From contig NZ_JMJJ01000007.1 of assembly GCF_000710035.2 (NCBI RefSeq), positions 186,001 through 250,000 of the forward strand: a stretch of DNA of 64,000 bases, read 5' to 3'. The DNA is from Pantoea ananatis LMG 2665. GTDB lineage: Bacteria > Pseudomonadota > Gammaproteobacteria > Enterobacterales > Enterobacteriaceae. Under the pieces are notes generated by a model. That model was not told the origin of the DNA, ran no database searches, and saw only the letters and a program-made list of their open reading frames with translations. Below are positions 54,141-64,000 of the stretch, piece by piece. Both the position numbers and the translations under genes were made by a program. How positions within the stretch are numbered: the first letter of the stretch is position 1; every line of letters starts with the position of its first letter.

Positions 54141-55688
54141 TTACTGACCGGCCAGGAAAAAGCGGAACGCCGGGTTATGGGTTTCGTCGTGGAAATCATA
54201 GCCCAGGTCAGTAAGGTGCTCTTCAAAACGTGGCTCATCGCTGCCGAGCTCAAACGCCGTGAGCACCCGACCATAATCCGTGCCGTGGCTGCGGTAATGG
54301 AACAACGAGATATTCCAGTGCGTGCCCAGCGTTTGCAGAAACTTGAGCAACGCACCCGGCGCTTCCGGGAATTCAAAGCTAAACAAACGCTCACGCAGCG
54401 GCTTGGAAGGCCGTCCGCCCACCATGTAACGCACATGCAGTTTCGCCATCTCATCGTCAGACAGATCCACCACCTGATAGCCGTTTTCCGTTAACTGACT
54501 AATGATCTCTGCTCGCTCTTCCATCCCGCGCGTCAGGCGCACCCCCACAAAGATGCAGGCTTTGTCGGTGTCGGCATAGCGATAGTTGAATTCGGTAATC
54601 GAGCGACCACCCAGCGTCTGGCAGAACTTCAGGAAACTGCCCTGCTGTTCCGGTATGGTGACGGCCAGAAGCGCTTCACGTTGTTCACCCAGCTCGCAGC
54701 GTTCAGAAACATAGCGCAAGCCATGGAAGTTAACGTTAGCACCCGACAACACGTGCGCCAGGCGCTCGCCTTTGATGTCATGCTGCTGAACGTATTTCTT
54801 CATGCCTGCCAGCGCCAGCGCCCCTGAAGGCTCCGCCACGGCGCGCACATCTTCGAACAGATCTTTCATGGCCGCGCAGATCGCATCGCTGTCCACGGTG
54901 ACGATATCGTCGAGAAATTCCTGACACAGGCGGAAGGTTTCATTACCGATGCGTTTCACCGCCACACCTTCGGCAAATAATCCCACGCGCGGTAAATCTA
55001 CCGGCTCACCGGCGTCCAGCGCTGCCTTCAGGCAGGCTGAATCCTCTGACTCTACGGCAATCACTTTGATTTGCGGCATCAGCTGTTTGATCAGGACGGC
55101 CACACCGGCAGCCAGACCACCACCGCCCACCGGGACAAAGACCCGATCGAGATGGGCGTCCTGCTGCAGCAGTTCCATCGCCAGCGTACCCTGTCCGGCA
55201 ATAACCGCCGGATGGTCAAACGGTGGGACAAAGGTGTAACCCTGCTGCGTCGCTAACTCAATAGCTTTAGCTTTTGCCTCATCAAAGTTGGCACCAAACA
55301 GGAAGGCTTCTCCGCCAAATGCACGCACGGCATCCACCTTAATGTCGGCAGTGGCAAGCGGCATCACGATCAGCGACTTGATGCCCAGCTTCGTGGCGGA
55401 TAAGGCAACGCCCTGAGCATGGTTGCCCGCAGACGCGGTGACGACGCCGCGTGCTTTCTGCTCTTCGTTAAGTCCGGCAATCATCGCGTAAGCACCGCGC
55501 AGTTTAAAACTGTGCACCGGCTGGCGATCTTCTCGCTTGACCAGAATGGTATTGCCCAGTCGCGCAGAGATTTTTTCCATCTTCTGCAGCGGGGTAACCT
55601 GTGCCACTTCGTATACTGGTGAACGCAATACAGCGCGCAAATACTCGGCGCCGCAGGGCGCCTCGGGTAGCGGTTGAGCCTCAGCCAT
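54141..55688 (-). CDS. ilvA: Threonine deaminase (biosynthetic) IlvA
   Basis: A 515-residue PLP enzyme (E. coli: 514). The catalytic domain has the PLP Lys in VHSFKLRGAY (near residue 61) and the phosphate-binding GGGGLAAG; two ACT-like domains (QGSFLKFCQTLGGR and APGALLKFLQTLG) give isoleucine feedback inhibition. It deaminates threonine to 2-ketobutyrate, the first step to isoleucine. Start ATG at 55688, one base after the ilvD stop; the open frame extends upstream into ilvD. Confidence 0.97.
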   Translation of the reverse strand: MAEAQPLPEAPCGAEYLRAVLRSPVYEVAQVTPLQKMEKISARLGNTILVKREDRQPVHSFKLRGAYAMIAGLNEEQKARGVVTASAGNHAQGVALSATKLGIKSLIVMPLATADIKVDAVRAFGGEAFLFGANFDEAKAKAIELATQQGYTFVPPFDHPAVIAGQGTLAMELLQQDAHLDRVFVPVGGGGLAAGVAVLIKQLMPQIKVIAVESEDSACLKAALDAGEPVDLPRVGLFAEGVAVKRIGNETFRLCQEFLDDIVTVDSDAICAAMKDLFEDVRAVAEPSGALALAGMKKYVQQHDIKGERLAHVLSGANVNFHGLRYVSERCELGEQREALLAVTIPEQQGSFLKFCQTLGGRSITEFNYRYADTDKACIFVGVRLTRGMEERAEIISQLTENGYQVVDLSDDEMAKLHVRYMVGGRPSKPLRERLFSFEFPEAPGALLKFLQTLGTHWNISLFHYRSHGTDYGRVLTAFELGSDEPRFEEHLTDLGYDFHDETHNPAFRFFLAGQ

Positions 55689-55689
55689 T

Positions 55690-57540
55690 TTAGCCTCCCA
55701 GCTTACTCTTATCGCGCACGGCACCTTTGTCGGCACTGGTGGCAAGCGATGCATAGGCGCGCAGGGCAAACGACACTTCGCGCTGACGGTTCATCGGCGT
55801 GTAAGCGGCATCGCCACGTGCTTCCTGCTCTTCACGGCGCGCGTGCAGTTCATTATCCGGCACGGCCAGCTTGATGCCGCGGTTAGGAATATCAATTTCA
55901 ATGGTATCGCCATCTTTAACCAGCGCGATGGTGCCGCCATTAGCTGCCTCGGGTGAGGCATGACCAATGGAGAGGCCAGAGGTACCGCCAGAGAAGCGAC
56001 CGTCGGTGATCAGGGCACAGCTCTTACCCAGCCCCATCGATTTCAGGTAGGTGGTGGGATACAGCATTTCCTGCATGCCCGGTCCGCCTTTTGGCCCTTC
56101 GTAGCGAATCACAACCACGTCACCTGCCACCACTTTGCCACCGAGGATGGCTTCTACTGCGTCATCCTGGCTTTCATACACTTTGGCCGGGCCGCTGAAG
56201 GTCAGAATCTCTTTATCGACGCCGGCCGTTTTCACGATACAGCCATCTTCGGCGATGTTGCCGTACAGCACGGCCAGACCGCCATCCTGAGAATAGGCGT
56301 TTTCGCGCGTACGGATACAGCCTTCAGTACGGTCATCATCCAGCGTATCCCAACGGCAATTCTGTGAGAACGCCTGGGTGGTGCGGATACCGGCCGGGCC
56401 CGCGCGGAACATGTCCTTCACGGCCTGATCCTGGGTCAGCATGATGTCGTACTGATCGATCGTTTCACGCATGCTTTGCTGCAGGATGTTGCGTGCGCTG
56501 GTGTCAATCAGTCCGGCACGATCCAACTCGCCGAGAATACCGATCACGCCACCGGCGCGGTGCACATCTTCCATATGGTATTTGGGAGTACTGGGTGCGA
56601 CTTTGCACAGCTGAGGCACTTTGCGCGACAGGCGATCGATATCAGAGATATTGAAGTCGATCTCGCCTTCCTGCGCGGCAGCCAGCAAGTGCAGCACGGT
56701 ATTCGTTGAGCCGCCCATGGCGATATCCAGCGTCATGGCATTTTCAAACGCAGCCTTAGTGGCGATGTTACGCGGCAGCATGTTGGCATCGTCCTGCTCG
56801 TAATAGCGTTTGGTCAGGCTCACGATGCGCTTACCGGCGTTGATAAACAGTTCTTTACGGTCGGCGTGGGTGGCCAGCAGAGAACCGTTACCCGGTTGCG
56901 ACAGGCCCAGCGCTTCAGTCAGGCAGTTCATGGAGTTTGCAGTGAACATGCCTGAACAGGAGCCGCAGGTCGGACAGGCGGAGCGTTCAATCTGCTCGCT
57001 GTCGGCATCGCTGACGTTCGGGTTAGCGCCCTGGATCATGGCATCCACCAGATCCAGCTTGATGATCTGATCGGAGAGCTTGGTTTTACCGGCTTCCATC
57101 GGGCCGCCAGACACAAAGATAACCGGAATGTTAAGGCGCAGTGACGCCATCAACATGCCGGGGGTGATTTTGTCGCAGTTTGAGATGCAGACCATGGCAT
57201 CGGCACAGTGCGCATTCACCATGTACTCGACGGAGTCAGCAATCAGTTCCCGGGAAGGCAGAGAATACAGCATGCCGCCATGGCCCATGGCAATACCGTC
57301 ATCCACCGCTATCGTGTTGAACTCTTTGGCCACGCCACCAGCCGCTTCGATTTGCTCGGCAACCAGCTTACCCAGATCACGCAGGTGAACGTGGCCCGGC
57401 ACAAACTGGGTGAAGGAGTTCACGACGGCGATAATCGGTTTGCCGAAATCATCGTCGGTCATTCCTGTTGCGCGCCAGAGGGCACGGGCACCGGCCATGT
57501 TGCGGCCGTGGGTGGTGGTAGCGGAACGGTACTTAGGCAT
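55690..57540 (-). CDS. ilvD: Dihydroxy-acid dehydratase IlvD
   Basis: A 616-residue iron-sulfur enzyme, same length as E. coli. Cluster-binding cysteines are in SNCDKITPG and [19 protein letters not shown]; the C-terminal region has [15 protein letters not shown]. It makes the 2-keto acids of the isoleucine and valine paths. The ATG at 57540 gives the family start ([22 protein letters not shown]); the frame runs further upstream to 57585. Confidence 0.98.
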   Translation of the reverse strand: MPKYRSATTTHGRNMAGARALWRATGMTDDDFGKPIIAVVNSFTQFVPGHVHLRDLGKLVAEQIEAAGGVAKEFNTIAVDDGIAMGHGGMLYSLPSRELIADSVEYMVNAHCADAMVCISNCDKITPGMLMASLRLNIPVIFVSGGPMEAGKTKLSDQIIKLDLVDAMIQGANPNVSDADSEQIERSACPTCGSCSGMFTANSMNCLTEALGLSQPGNGSLLATHADRKELFINAGKRIVSLTKRYYEQDDANMLPRNIATKAAFENAMTLDIAMGGSTNTVLHLLAAAQEGEIDFNISDIDRLSRKVPQLCKVAPSTPKYHMEDVHRAGGVIGILGELDRAGLIDTSARNILQQSMRETIDQYDIMLTQDQAVKDMFRAGPAGIRTTQAFSQNCRWDTLDDDRTEGCIRTRENAYSQDGGLAVLYGNIAEDGCIVKTAGVDKEILTFSGPAKVYESQDDAVEAILGGKVVAGDVVVIRYEGPKGGPGMQEMLYPTTYLKSMGLGKSCALITDGRFSGGTSGLSIGHASPEAANGGTIALVKDGDTIEIDIPNRGIKLAVPDNELHARREEQEARGDAAYTPMNRQREVSFALRAYASLATSADKGAVRDKSKLGG

Positions 57541-57599
57541 GCTCTTTACTCCAGTGAAAATAAGTTCGCGGACATCCAGCGACATCCGCGCAGGTCTGG

Positions 57600-58529
57600 T
57601 TATGCGTTAACCGGGTCCAGCCAGCCCCATTTGTCTTCAGTCTCGCCGGTGAACAGGCCGAAGAAGGCCTGCTGAACGCGTTTGGTGACGGGGCCGCATT
57701 TGCCTGCGCCAACCTGAATGCGGTCAACGCTACGCACTGGGGTAATTTCAGCTGCGGTGCCAGACATAAAGACTTCATCAGCCAGATAGAGCGACTCACG
57801 GGACAGCGTCTGTTCACGTACTTCGATGCCCATATCACGCGCCAGCGTAATAATGGCATCGCGGGTGATGCCCGGCAGTGCAGATGAGGTAAACGGCGGG
57901 GTGAACAGCACACCGTCTTTCACTTCAAACAGGTTTTCGCCTGCGCCTTCTGAGATCAGGCCATTGGTGTCCAGTGCAATGCCTTCCTGATAACCATGGC
58001 GGCGCGCTTCGCTGCCCACTAACAGTGAGGAAAGGTAGTTGCCGCCTGCTTTCGCCGCGGTTGGCAGCGTATTGGGCGCAACACGGTTCCATGAAGAAAC
58101 CATCGCATCAATACCGTTTTCCAGCGCTTCAGCACCCAGATAAGCGCCCCACGGGAAGGCCGCAATGATCACGTCGGTCGTAAAGCCATCCGGCGGGTTC
58201 ACGCCCAGTCCCACATCACCGACGAAAGCCAGCGGGCGGATATAGGCGCTTTTCAGGTTGTTGACGCGAATGACTTCACGGCAGGCTTCCATTAGTTCAT
58301 CAACGCTGTGTTTGATTGGGAAACGGTAGATTTTGGCGGAATCGTGCAGGCGCTGCATGTGCTCACGGTGACGGAATACAACCGGCCCTTTATGGGAGTC
58401 ATAGCAGCGAACGCCTTCAAATACCGATGTGCCGTAGTGCAAAGCGTGAGACATCACGCTGACTTTTGCCTCTTCCCACTTAACCATTTCGCCGTTGAAC
58501 CAAATAAAGTCTGCTTTCTTCGTGCTCAT
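57600..58529 (-). CDS. ilvE: Branched-chain amino acid aminotransferase IlvE
   Basis: A 309-residue class IV aminotransferase, same length as E. coli. The PLP Lys is in [13 protein letters not shown] (about K160); [14 protein letters not shown] and [10 protein letters not shown] are family segments. Last step of isoleucine, valine and leucine synthesis. Begins 18 bases after ilvM. Confidence 0.98.
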   Translation of the reverse strand: MSTKKADFIWFNGEMVKWEEAKVSVMSHALHYGTSVFEGVRCYDSHKGPVVFRHREHMQRLHDSAKIYRFPIKHSVDELMEACREVIRVNNLKSAYIRPLAFVGDVGLGVNPPDGFTTDVIIAAFPWGAYLGAEALENGIDAMVSSWNRVAPNTLPTAAKAGGNYLSSLLVGSEARRHGYQEGIALDTNGLISEGAGENLFEVKDGVLFTPPFTSSALPGITRDAIITLARDMGIEVREQTLSRESLYLADEVFMSGTAAEITPVRSVDRIQVGAGKCGPVTKRVQQAFFGLFTGETEDKWGWLDPVNA

Positions 58530-58547
58530 TATTATTTCCTATAGCGA

Positions 58548-58805
58548 CTACGCGCGTATTTGTTGTGATGTCTGTTGTTGAGTCTGGACGCAGGCGACAT
58601 CCATCAGTTTTCTTAGCTGGGAAGACAGTAAATCGACAGAGCGCTGGCTGGCAACGGTCATTTCGATATTAATGTTTTCAGTGTTAGCCACGGTGGCCAT
58701 GTTCATGGAACACACCTGAAAACCACGATGGCGTACCACACGTAAAATACGTTCCAATATTTCAGGTCGAAAGCGCGCTTCGATAGACAATTGATGCTGG
58801 TTCAT
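58548..58805 (-). CDS. ilvM: Acetolactate synthase II small subunit IlvM
   Basis: An 85-residue ACT-domain subunit ([24 protein letters not shown]). It activates and stabilises IlvG. The ATG overlaps the ilvG stop by four bases. Confidence 0.95.
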   Translation of the reverse strand: MNQHQLSIEARFRPEILERILRVVRHRGFQVCSMNMATVANTENINIEMTVASQRSVDLLSSQLRKLMDVACVQTQQQTSQQIRA

Positions 58806-60448
58806 ACGGTTTTCTCCATCATGTTGGCGTTGCTGGCACCAGGCGGTACCAATGGCCAGACGTTTTCATGCTCATCGATTGAAACATGCAGGAAGTAAGG
58901 TCCTTCACTGCTCAGCAGAGCATCGAGTGCGGCGTCGACCTGATCTTTACGGGTGATGCGCTGGCCTGGGATATCAAACGCGCTGGCCAGCGTAAGGAAG
59001 TCGGGATTATCGGTCAGGATGGTTTCACTGTAGCGACCATCAAAAAACAGTTGCTGCCACTGGCGCACCATGCCTAAACGCTGGTTGTCCAGCAGCAGAA
59101 TTTTTACAGGCAGCTTGCCACGCTTGATGGTGCCCAGCTCCTGAATGTTCATCATGATCGAGCCATCGCCCGAGACGCAGATAACCGTATCGTTGGGACG
59201 CGCAACCTGCGCACCGATTGCCGCGGGCAGCCCAAAGCCCATGGTGCCTAATCCGCTGGAGGTGATGAAATCTTCAGGCGCGTCACAGGAGATATGCTGG
59301 GCCGCCCACATCTGGTGCTGGCCGACGTCGGTCGTGATCACGGTGTTAGCAGGCTTGCGGTCGGACAGTTGTTTCAATAATAACGGCGCATAGATCGCTT
59401 CGCCGGGATGATCGTAGCGCCATGCATGCTGGGCTTTCAGGGCGGCGACTTCGTCACGCCATGTCTGAATCTGTAAAGGCTGGCTCAAGGCTGGCAGAAC
59501 ATGGTTAAGATCGCCCTGCAGTGAAACATGCGCACGGCGCAACTTGTTCAGTTCTGCGGGATCAACATCCAGATGAATCACGCTGGCCAGCGGGGCAAAC
59601 GTATCCAGTTTACCGGTGACGCGGTCGTCAAAACGCGCGCCAACGGCAATCAACAGGTCACAGGACTGCACGGCAAGGTTTGCGGCCTTAGTACCGTGCA
59701 TGCCCAGCATGCCCAGATAGCCTTCGCTGTGGGCGTCAACACTTCCCAGGCCTTTCAGCGTGGCGACAGCAGGGATGCCGGTCTCCTGCATCAGCGCGCG
59801 CAGCGCCGGCACGGCCTGCGCCATCCCTACACCGCCGCCCACATAGAATATCGGCTTTTTAGCCTGAGCCATCATGGCGCGCGCTTCAACAATGGCCTGG
59901 TGCGGCATCGACATCACTTCTTCGACCGGCATCAACTGCGGCGAAGGCTCGCCTTTTGCCATCTGGATATCTTTCGGGATATCCACTAATACAGGACCGG
60001 GGCGGCCTGACTGGGCAATAGCGAAGGCTTCGGCCATGACGGAAGGCAACTCGTCCAGAGACTCAACCATAAAGCTGTGTTTCGTGCAGGCTAATGACAG
60101 GCCAAGAACATCGATTTCCTGGAATGCATCCGTGCCGATGAACGCAGAGGCGACCTGCCCGGTTAAGGCGACGACCGGAACAGAGTCCATCATGGCGTCG
60201 GCAAGACCGGTGATCAGATTCGTCGCGCCGGGGCCAGAGGTTGCGATGCAAACGCCGGTTTTGCCGGTTGAACGGGCATAGCCGATTGCGGCCATTACCG
60301 CGCCCTGCTCATGACGGCACAACAGGTGTTCTACGCCGCCGTCGTATAGCGCATCGTATACTGGCATGATCGCGCCACCAGGATAGCCAAATACGATATC
60401 AACGCCCTGTGCGCGTAAAGCCTGAACTACCCATTGTGCACCTGTCAT
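58802..60448 (-). CDS. ilvG: Acetolactate synthase II large subunit IlvG (intact)
   Basis: A 548-residue thiamine-diphosphate enzyme. The activating Glu is in [13 protein letters not shown] (about E47), the FAD region is in the middle and the cofactor-binding [17 protein letters not shown] is near residue 430. The frame is unbroken, unlike the frameshifted E. coli K-12 allele. The ATG at 60448 follows AGGAG and gives the normal N-terminus. First common step of isoleucine/valine synthesis. Confidence 0.97.
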   Translation of the reverse strand: MTGAQWVVQALRAQGVDIVFGYPGGAIMPVYDALYDGGVEHLLCRHEQGAVMAAIGYARSTGKTGVCIATSGPGATNLITGLADAMMDSVPVVALTGQVASAFIGTDAFQEIDVLGLSLACTKHSFMVESLDELPSVMAEAFAIAQSGRPGPVLVDIPKDIQMAKGEPSPQLMPVEEVMSMPHQAIVEARAMMAQAKKPIFYVGGGVGMAQAVPALRALMQETGIPAVATLKGLGSVDAHSEGYLGMLGMHGTKAANLAVQSCDLLIAVGARFDDRVTGKLDTFAPLASVIHLDVDPAELNKLRRAHVSLQGDLNHVLPALSQPLQIQTWRDEVAALKAQHAWRYDHPGEAIYAPLLLKQLSDRKPANTVITTDVGQHQMWAAQHISCDAPEDFITSSGLGTMGFGLPAAIGAQVARPNDTVICVSGDGSIMMNIQELGTIKRGKLPVKILLLDNQRLGMVRQWQQLFFDGRYSETILTDNPDFLTLASAFDIPGQRITRKDQVDAALDALLSSEGPYFLHVSIDEHENVWPLVPPGASNANMMEKTV

Positions 60449-60540
60449 CGCTATTCTCCTGTATTCCGAGGGGAACAACAGAATTTTATGCTACTGTTCA
60501 TTGTTTGTTCCTTGCAGATTTACTAAGTTTTTGCCAGGTC

Positions 60541-60580
60541 AAAAAAAACCCCCCGGACCTTTCGGTGCGGGGGGTTTTTT
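60541..60580 (-). terminator. Attenuator terminator of the ilvGMEDA leader
   Basis: C6/G6 stem with an inner ACC/GGT pairing around GAAA, followed on the minus strand by eight T residues. It lies 18 bases after the leader peptide gene and 90 bases before ilvG: the classic attenuation arrangement. Confidence 0.95.
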
Positions 60581-60598
60581 AGAGTTCTGGCTTGATTT

Positions 60599-60697
60599 TT
60601 AAGCCTTTCTTGCTCCAAGCGTTGCCCCGCACAGTGGGTTAATAATCACCACCACGCTAATCACGACAAGGCTAATCACTAGTAGAAGGGCTTTCAT
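60599..60697 (-). CDS. ilvL: ilvGMEDA leader peptide IlvL
   Basis: A 32-residue leader peptide (same length as E. coli IlvL). It is packed with regulatory codons: 13 of the first 19 residues are Leu, Val or Ile (LLLVISLVVISVVVII), with one Pro-Leu pair after. Ribosome stalling when charged Leu, Val or Ile tRNA is scarce prevents the attenuator from forming. Ends 18 bases before the terminator. Confidence 0.95.
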   Translation of the reverse strand: MKALLLVISLVVISVVVIINPLCGATLGARKA

Positions 60698-61026
60698 AAC
60701 GTATTCGATTCTTTAACTCGTTCGAAGTAATGCCTACAGAGTTATCATAGTTACCTCTCTAATTACAATAGTTTTTATCAGGTTTTTTAATCACGCAGGT
60801 TTACCGTATTCATTATCGAATTGTTATTAAAAGATTATTTTATCATCCGGGGTTCCGGACAAAAAAAGGCCGCTCATTGCATTTTGACGATTTCACACTC
60901 TGCTTCTGCAAATGTGAAACCCGATGTATGGCAGATAAAAAGTTTGCGGGGCGACATACATTTCCTTGTTCTGGGCTTCGCTACACCTGAATTCCGCGTA
61001 CAGAATGACCGCATTTGGGGGCCGCT
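60698..61026. promoter_or_regulatory. Divergent region between ilvL and yifB
   Basis: An A+T-rich, 329-base gap. A TATGAT hexamer on the minus strand (60749-60744) is a plausible -10 for ilvL, about 47 bases from its start, but no good -35 was found. On the yifB side there is an inverted repeat TTTCACA-N15-TGTGAAA (60891-60919). No other gene is seen. Confidence 0.5.
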
Positions 61027-62547
61027 ATGTCATTGTCAAAGGTGCTGACACGGGCAGCCATCGGTGTTGAAGCGCCGCTGGTGACGATTGAAGTGCATAT
61101 CAGTAACGGATTGCCCGCCCTCACGTTGGTAGGGTTGCCTGAAACGACCGTGAAAGAGGCGCGTGAACGCGTACGCAGTGCCATTATCAACAGCGGTTTT
61201 GACTTCCCTGCCCGACGTATCACCATCAACTTAGGCCCGGCAGATTTACCCAAAGAAGGCGGCCGCTATGATTTGCCTATGGCTATCGCCATTCTGGTGG
61301 CCTCTGAGCAGCTTCCTGCGGACAGGCTCAACCACTACGAGTTTCTGGGTGAGCTGGCGCTTAACGGTGGCCTGTGTGGCGTTAAAGGCGCCATTCCGGC
61401 GGCACTGGCTGCGACAGGAGCCGGCCGGCAGCTGGTGCTCTCTGCTGAAAACCAGCCTGATGTGGGATTGATACGTCAGGGCGCGACTTTAGTCGCCGCA
61501 CATTTGATCGAGATTTGTGCCTTTTTGCACGGTAAGTGTGAGTTAGCGACCGCAACCGCTCATGTTGAAGATGATGACAGCATTACCGAAGATCTTCGCG
61601 ATATTGTGGGTCAGGAGCAGGGACGGCGTGCCCTGGAGATTACCGCTGCAGGTGGACATAATCTGTTGCTGATCGGTCCGCCAGGAACCGGTAAGACCAT
61701 GCTCGCCACACGCTTACCCGGTATCATGCCGCCGTTAAGCGATCAGGAAGCCCTGGAGTGCGCCGCCATCGCCAGCCTGAGCCAGACATCTCCGTTGCAT
61801 CTGCGATGGCGTAAGCGGCCTTTTAGGGCCCCTCATCACAGCGCTTCGCTGTATGCCCTTATCGGGGGCGGTGCGTTACCACGACCCGGAGAAATCTCGC
61901 TGGCACATAACGGCGTGCTGTTTCTGGACGAACTGCCCGAGTTTCAGCGCAGCGTGCTGGACGCGTTACGTGAACCCATTGAGTCCGGCGAAGTGGCCAT
62001 TTCGCGGGCCAGGGCCAACGTCGTTTATCCCGCACGCTTTCAGTTAATCGCAGCAATGAATCCCAGCCCAACCGGACACTATCAGGGACAACATAACCGT
62101 ACGTCGCCACAGCAGGTTTTACGCTATCTCAGTAAACTTTCTGGTCCTTTCCTGGATCGCTTTGATCTGTCACTGGAAGTTCCGCTGCTTCCTGCGGGAA
62201 TGCTGAGTCAGCAACGGCAGGCAGGGGAAAGCTCTGCAGAAGTGCGTGAGCGCGTTTTTGCCGCGCGTCAGGTACAGATGGCGCGCTCAGGGAAGATTAA
62301 TGCGCAGTTGGCTAATTCAGATGTACTACAGTGGTGTCAGATTTCGCCGTCGGATGCACGGTGGCTTGAGTCTGTTTTAAATCAGCTGGGCTTATCGGTG
62401 AGGGCGTGGCAACGTATCCTGAAAGTGGCGCGCACGGTGGCCGATTTAGCGGGGGAAGAGGTGATTGGACGTCATCATCTTCAGGAGGCCGTAAGCTATC
62501 GAAGCATTGACCGACTGATGATCTATTTGCACAAAAGCTTGCAGTAA
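61027..62547 (+). CDS. yifB: Mg-chelatase-like AAA+ ATPase YifB/ComM
   Basis: A 506-residue protein (E. coli YifB: 506). The N-terminal ChlI-like domain (VEVHISNGLPALTLVGLPETTVKEARERV) is followed by Walker A GPPGTGKT (near 216), Walker B VLFLDELPEF and the C-terminal Mg-chelatase domain (LSVRAWQRILKVARTVADL). Its orthologue ComM is a helicase promoting branch migration during natural transformation. The ATG at 61027 matches the family start. Confidence 0.95.
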   Translation: MSLSKVLTRAAIGVEAPLVTIEVHISNGLPALTLVGLPETTVKEARERVRSAIINSGFDFPARRITINLGPADLPKEGGRYDLPMAIAILVASEQLPADRLNHYEFLGELALNGGLCGVKGAIPAALAATGAGRQLVLSAENQPDVGLIRQGATLVAAHLIEICAFLHGKCELATATAHVEDDDSITEDLRDIVGQEQGRRALEITAAGGHNLLLIGPPGTGKTMLATRLPGIMPPLSDQEALECAAIASLSQTSPLHLRWRKRPFRAPHHSASLYALIGGGALPRPGEISLAHNGVLFLDELPEFQRSVLDALREPIESGEVAISRARANVVYPARFQLIAAMNPSPTGHYQGQHNRTSPQQVLRYLSKLSGPFLDRFDLSLEVPLLPAGMLSQQRQAGESSAEVRERVFAARQVQMARSGKINAQLANSDVLQWCQISPSDARWLESVLNQLGLSVRAWQRILKVARTVADLAGEEVIGRHHLQEAVSYRSIDRLMIYLHKSLQ

Positions 62548-62548
62548 A

Positions 62549-62566
62549 AAGGGGCTTTCACCCCTT
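62549..62566. terminator. Shared terminator of yifB and maoP
   Basis: AAGGGG-N6-CCCCTT, followed by T residues on the minus strand (maoP side) and TCTCGTT on the plus side. Lies between the converging stops at 62547 and 62571. Confidence 0.7.
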
Positions 62567-62570
62567 CTCG

Positions 62571-62909
62571 TTAATCGTCGCTTTCGGTGTAGTCTTCAAC
62601 GGTATCCATCTGTGGTTTACCGCCTGACAGCGTGTGAAAACGCTTAGGACGCTTAATACGTGTCATGTATTTGGACCATACACGTTCTGCTTCCGTTTGT
62701 GGCTCACGCACGCCACGACAAACCTCAATGAACAGACGCTCTTCTTCTGTCGCTGGCTCACGCTTGGCGAGGTCCAGCTCATTAAACGCTACGCCGTGAC
62801 GTTCAAGTAGCTGTGCTTCTTTAATCGTAAAGTCACCATGTCGCGAAAAACCGCGTGGGTAATGTTTGTTGTCAAAGAAACGATTTTCCGTTGAGAAGCT
62901 TTCCGCCAT
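62571..62909 (-). CDS. maoP: Macrodomain Ori organisation protein MaoP
   Basis: A 112-residue protein, near-identical to E. coli MaoP (YifE): [24 protein letters not shown] and [26 protein letters not shown]. It acts with the nearby DNA site maoS to organise the Ori macrodomain. The ATG at 62909 fits the family length; the longer frame reaches 62993. maoS should lie in the gap before hdfR, but I cannot point to it with confidence. Confidence 0.95.
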   Translation of the reverse strand: MAESFSTENRFFDNKHYPRGFSRHGDFTIKEAQLLERHGVAFNELDLAKREPATEEERLFIEVCRGVREPQTEAERVWSKYMTRIKRPKRFHTLSGGKPQMDTVEDYTESDD

Positions 62910-63030
62910 GTTACACGCTCCTGTTTCTCTTATGGCCGTGCTATTTATGGCGCGGAGTATTAGATAGGCTTGACAGAGTGTAAAACAAAACATTTAAATC
63001 TATACGACAAACAAATTTTGGGAGAACGCT

Positions 63031-63855
63031 GTGGATACGGAATTACTGAAAACTTTCCTGGAAGTGAGCAGAACTCGCCATTTCGGGCGCGCTGCAGAAG
63101 CACTTTACTTAACGCAGTCTGCTGTCAGTTTTCGCATCCGCCAGTTAGAAAATCAGCTTGGTGTTAATCTTTTTACCCGACATCGTAACAATATCCGTCT
63201 GACCTCCGCAGGTGAGCGGCTGCTGCCCTATGCGGAAAGCCTGATGAATACGTGGCTGATGGCCAAGAAAGAAGTGTCGCATACGCAGCAGCACCACGAG
63301 CTCTCCATTGGTGCCAGTGCCTCGTTATGGGAGGCGTATTTAACACCCTGGCTTCAGACGCTCTATGAGAACCGTGAGAGCCTCCATCTGGAAGCGCGTG
63401 TGGCACAACGCCATTTACTGGTTAAGCAGCTTCACGAACGTCAGCTGGATTTATTAATCACCACTGAAGCGCCGAAGATGGATGAGTTAACCAGTCAGCA
63501 GATCGGTCATATTTCACTGGCGCTGTTTCGCTCACGACAGACAGACAAGCGTGAAAAATATGATTATATAAAACTGGAATGGGGAGCCGACTTTCATCAG
63601 CATCAAAGCTATCTCTCTGGCGGTGACGATGTGCCCGTGTTAACAACCACATCCGCCCAGGTGACGCGTGAGTTGCTTCACACGACAGGTGCATGTGCGT
63701 TTCTACCTGATTTCTGGCAAAGCCTTTACAGCGATCTGATGGTAATGCCTGATACTTCTGTAGCCGTTCGCCCTCTTTATGCTGTGTGGTTACAAAACAG
63801 CGATCAGCAAACGTACATCCGTCAGCTGTTAAAGTTTCCTGTGGTACCTAATTAA
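63031..63855 (+). CDS. hdfR: LysR-type regulator HdfR
   Basis: A 274-residue LysR regulator close to E. coli HdfR ([43 protein letters not shown]). In E. coli it represses flhDC. GTG start behind GGGAGAACG. The neighbouring maoP is divergent, as in E. coli. The C-terminal third is less conserved. Confidence 0.95.
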   Translation: MDTELLKTFLEVSRTRHFGRAAEALYLTQSAVSFRIRQLENQLGVNLFTRHRNNIRLTSAGERLLPYAESLMNTWLMAKKEVSHTQQHHELSIGASASLWEAYLTPWLQTLYENRESLHLEARVAQRHLLVKQLHERQLDLLITTEAPKMDELTSQQIGHISLALFRSRQTDKREKYDYIKLEWGADFHQHQSYLSGGDDVPVLTTTSAQVTRELLHTTGACAFLPDFWQSLYSDLMVMPDTSVAVRPLYAVWLQNSDQQTYIRQLLKFPVVPN

Positions 63856-63882
63856 AAACAGGAGGAAGTCAAAGAGGATTGG

Positions 63883-63912
63883 GCCAGTATCTGCTGGCTG
63901 GTTTTCTTTTTC
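63883..63912 (+). terminator. Terminator of hdfR
   Basis: GCCAG/CTGGC stem with a 6-base loop followed by TGGTTTTCTTTTTC, 27 bases after the hdfR stop. Confidence 0.6.
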
Positions 63913-63930
63913 ACTTTTCTCCAGGCAAAA

Positions 63931-63960
63931 AAAAATCCTTCGCCGAAGCAAAGGATTTTT
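63931..63960. terminator. Terminator of the tRNA-Trp transcript
   Basis: AAAAATCCTT / AAGGATTTTT around a 10-base loop. On the minus strand a T run follows, fitting the end of the tRNA gene; it can also stop residual hdfR transcription. Confidence 0.85.
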
Positions 63961-63967
63961 CTCTTTC

Positions 63968-64000
<33 letters not shown>

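Noticed and set aside
61015-61026. Earlier yifB start
   Set aside because: Four extra codons are not found in the family and the ATG at 61027 gives the exact family length.

Overview
The window is chromosomal DNA of an enterobacterium. The complete ilvL-G-M-E-D-A / ilvY / ilvC block followed by yifB, maoP, hdfR and the 3' end of a tRNA-Trp gene is typical of Enterobacterales. The hilA/hilB dioxygenase pair, described in Pantoea ananatis, together with the closeness of the other proteins to Erwiniaceae homologues, points to Pantoea or a near relative (inference; species not determined). No phage, IS element, integrase or CRISPR array was seen.

Layout. 1-5.0 kb: an ABC importer (ATPase tail, two permeases, binding protein) with a glycerophosphodiester phosphodiesterase and a general porin, probably one scavenging unit for phosphodiesters. 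5.1-10.8 kb: a Tat-type esterase, a small secreted protein, a CPA1 cation/proton antiporter, an MFS exporter with a divergent LysR regulator, and YqhA. 10.8-18 kb: kdpFABCD potassium uptake, with a conserved KdpE-type box but no kdpE gene behind kdpD. 18-24 kb: HD-GYP phosphodiesterase, acetyltransferase, ABC exporter, FemAB-like protein, serine esterase, and the CrcB fluoride channel under a fluoride riboswitch. 24.5-29 kb: nucleoside hydrolase and an L-galactonate-type (lgoD/lgoR/MFS) locus. 29-36 kb: a pair of odd hydrolase-fold proteins, a fumarylacetoacetase-fold enzyme, an AzuC-like small protein behind a CRP-type promoter, mntP with an MntR box, a small membrane protein, and mqo after a long regulatory region. 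36-44.4 kb: LysE exporter/MocR regulator, GST, PhzF-like isomerase, SDR with a divergent LysR (yhjC), yhjD, yhjE.

44.4-51.5 kb is the most interesting part: a LysR regulator divergent from six same-strand genes: a cytosolic-looking amino-acid-binding protein, two Fe(II)/2-oxoglutarate dioxygenases (HilA and HilB, L-isoleucine 4'- and 4-hydroxylation), a short-chain dehydrogenase, an ATP-grasp ligase and an MFS exporter. This layout (modify a free amino acid, oxidise it, ligate it, export it) resembles dipeptide antibiotic clusters such as bacilysin. It is more A+T-rich than its surroundings at the front end, is bounded by terminators, and lies beside the genes that make isoleucine.

51.6-64 kb is the branched-chain amino acid block: ilvC with divergent ilvY and its operator, ilvGMEDA behind the ilvL attenuator leader, then yifB, maoP, hdfR and the truncated tRNA-Trp. 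ilvG is intact, unlike in E. coli K-12. Starts were moved downstream of the longest open frame wherever a ribosome site or family length decided it; each case is noted in its entry.
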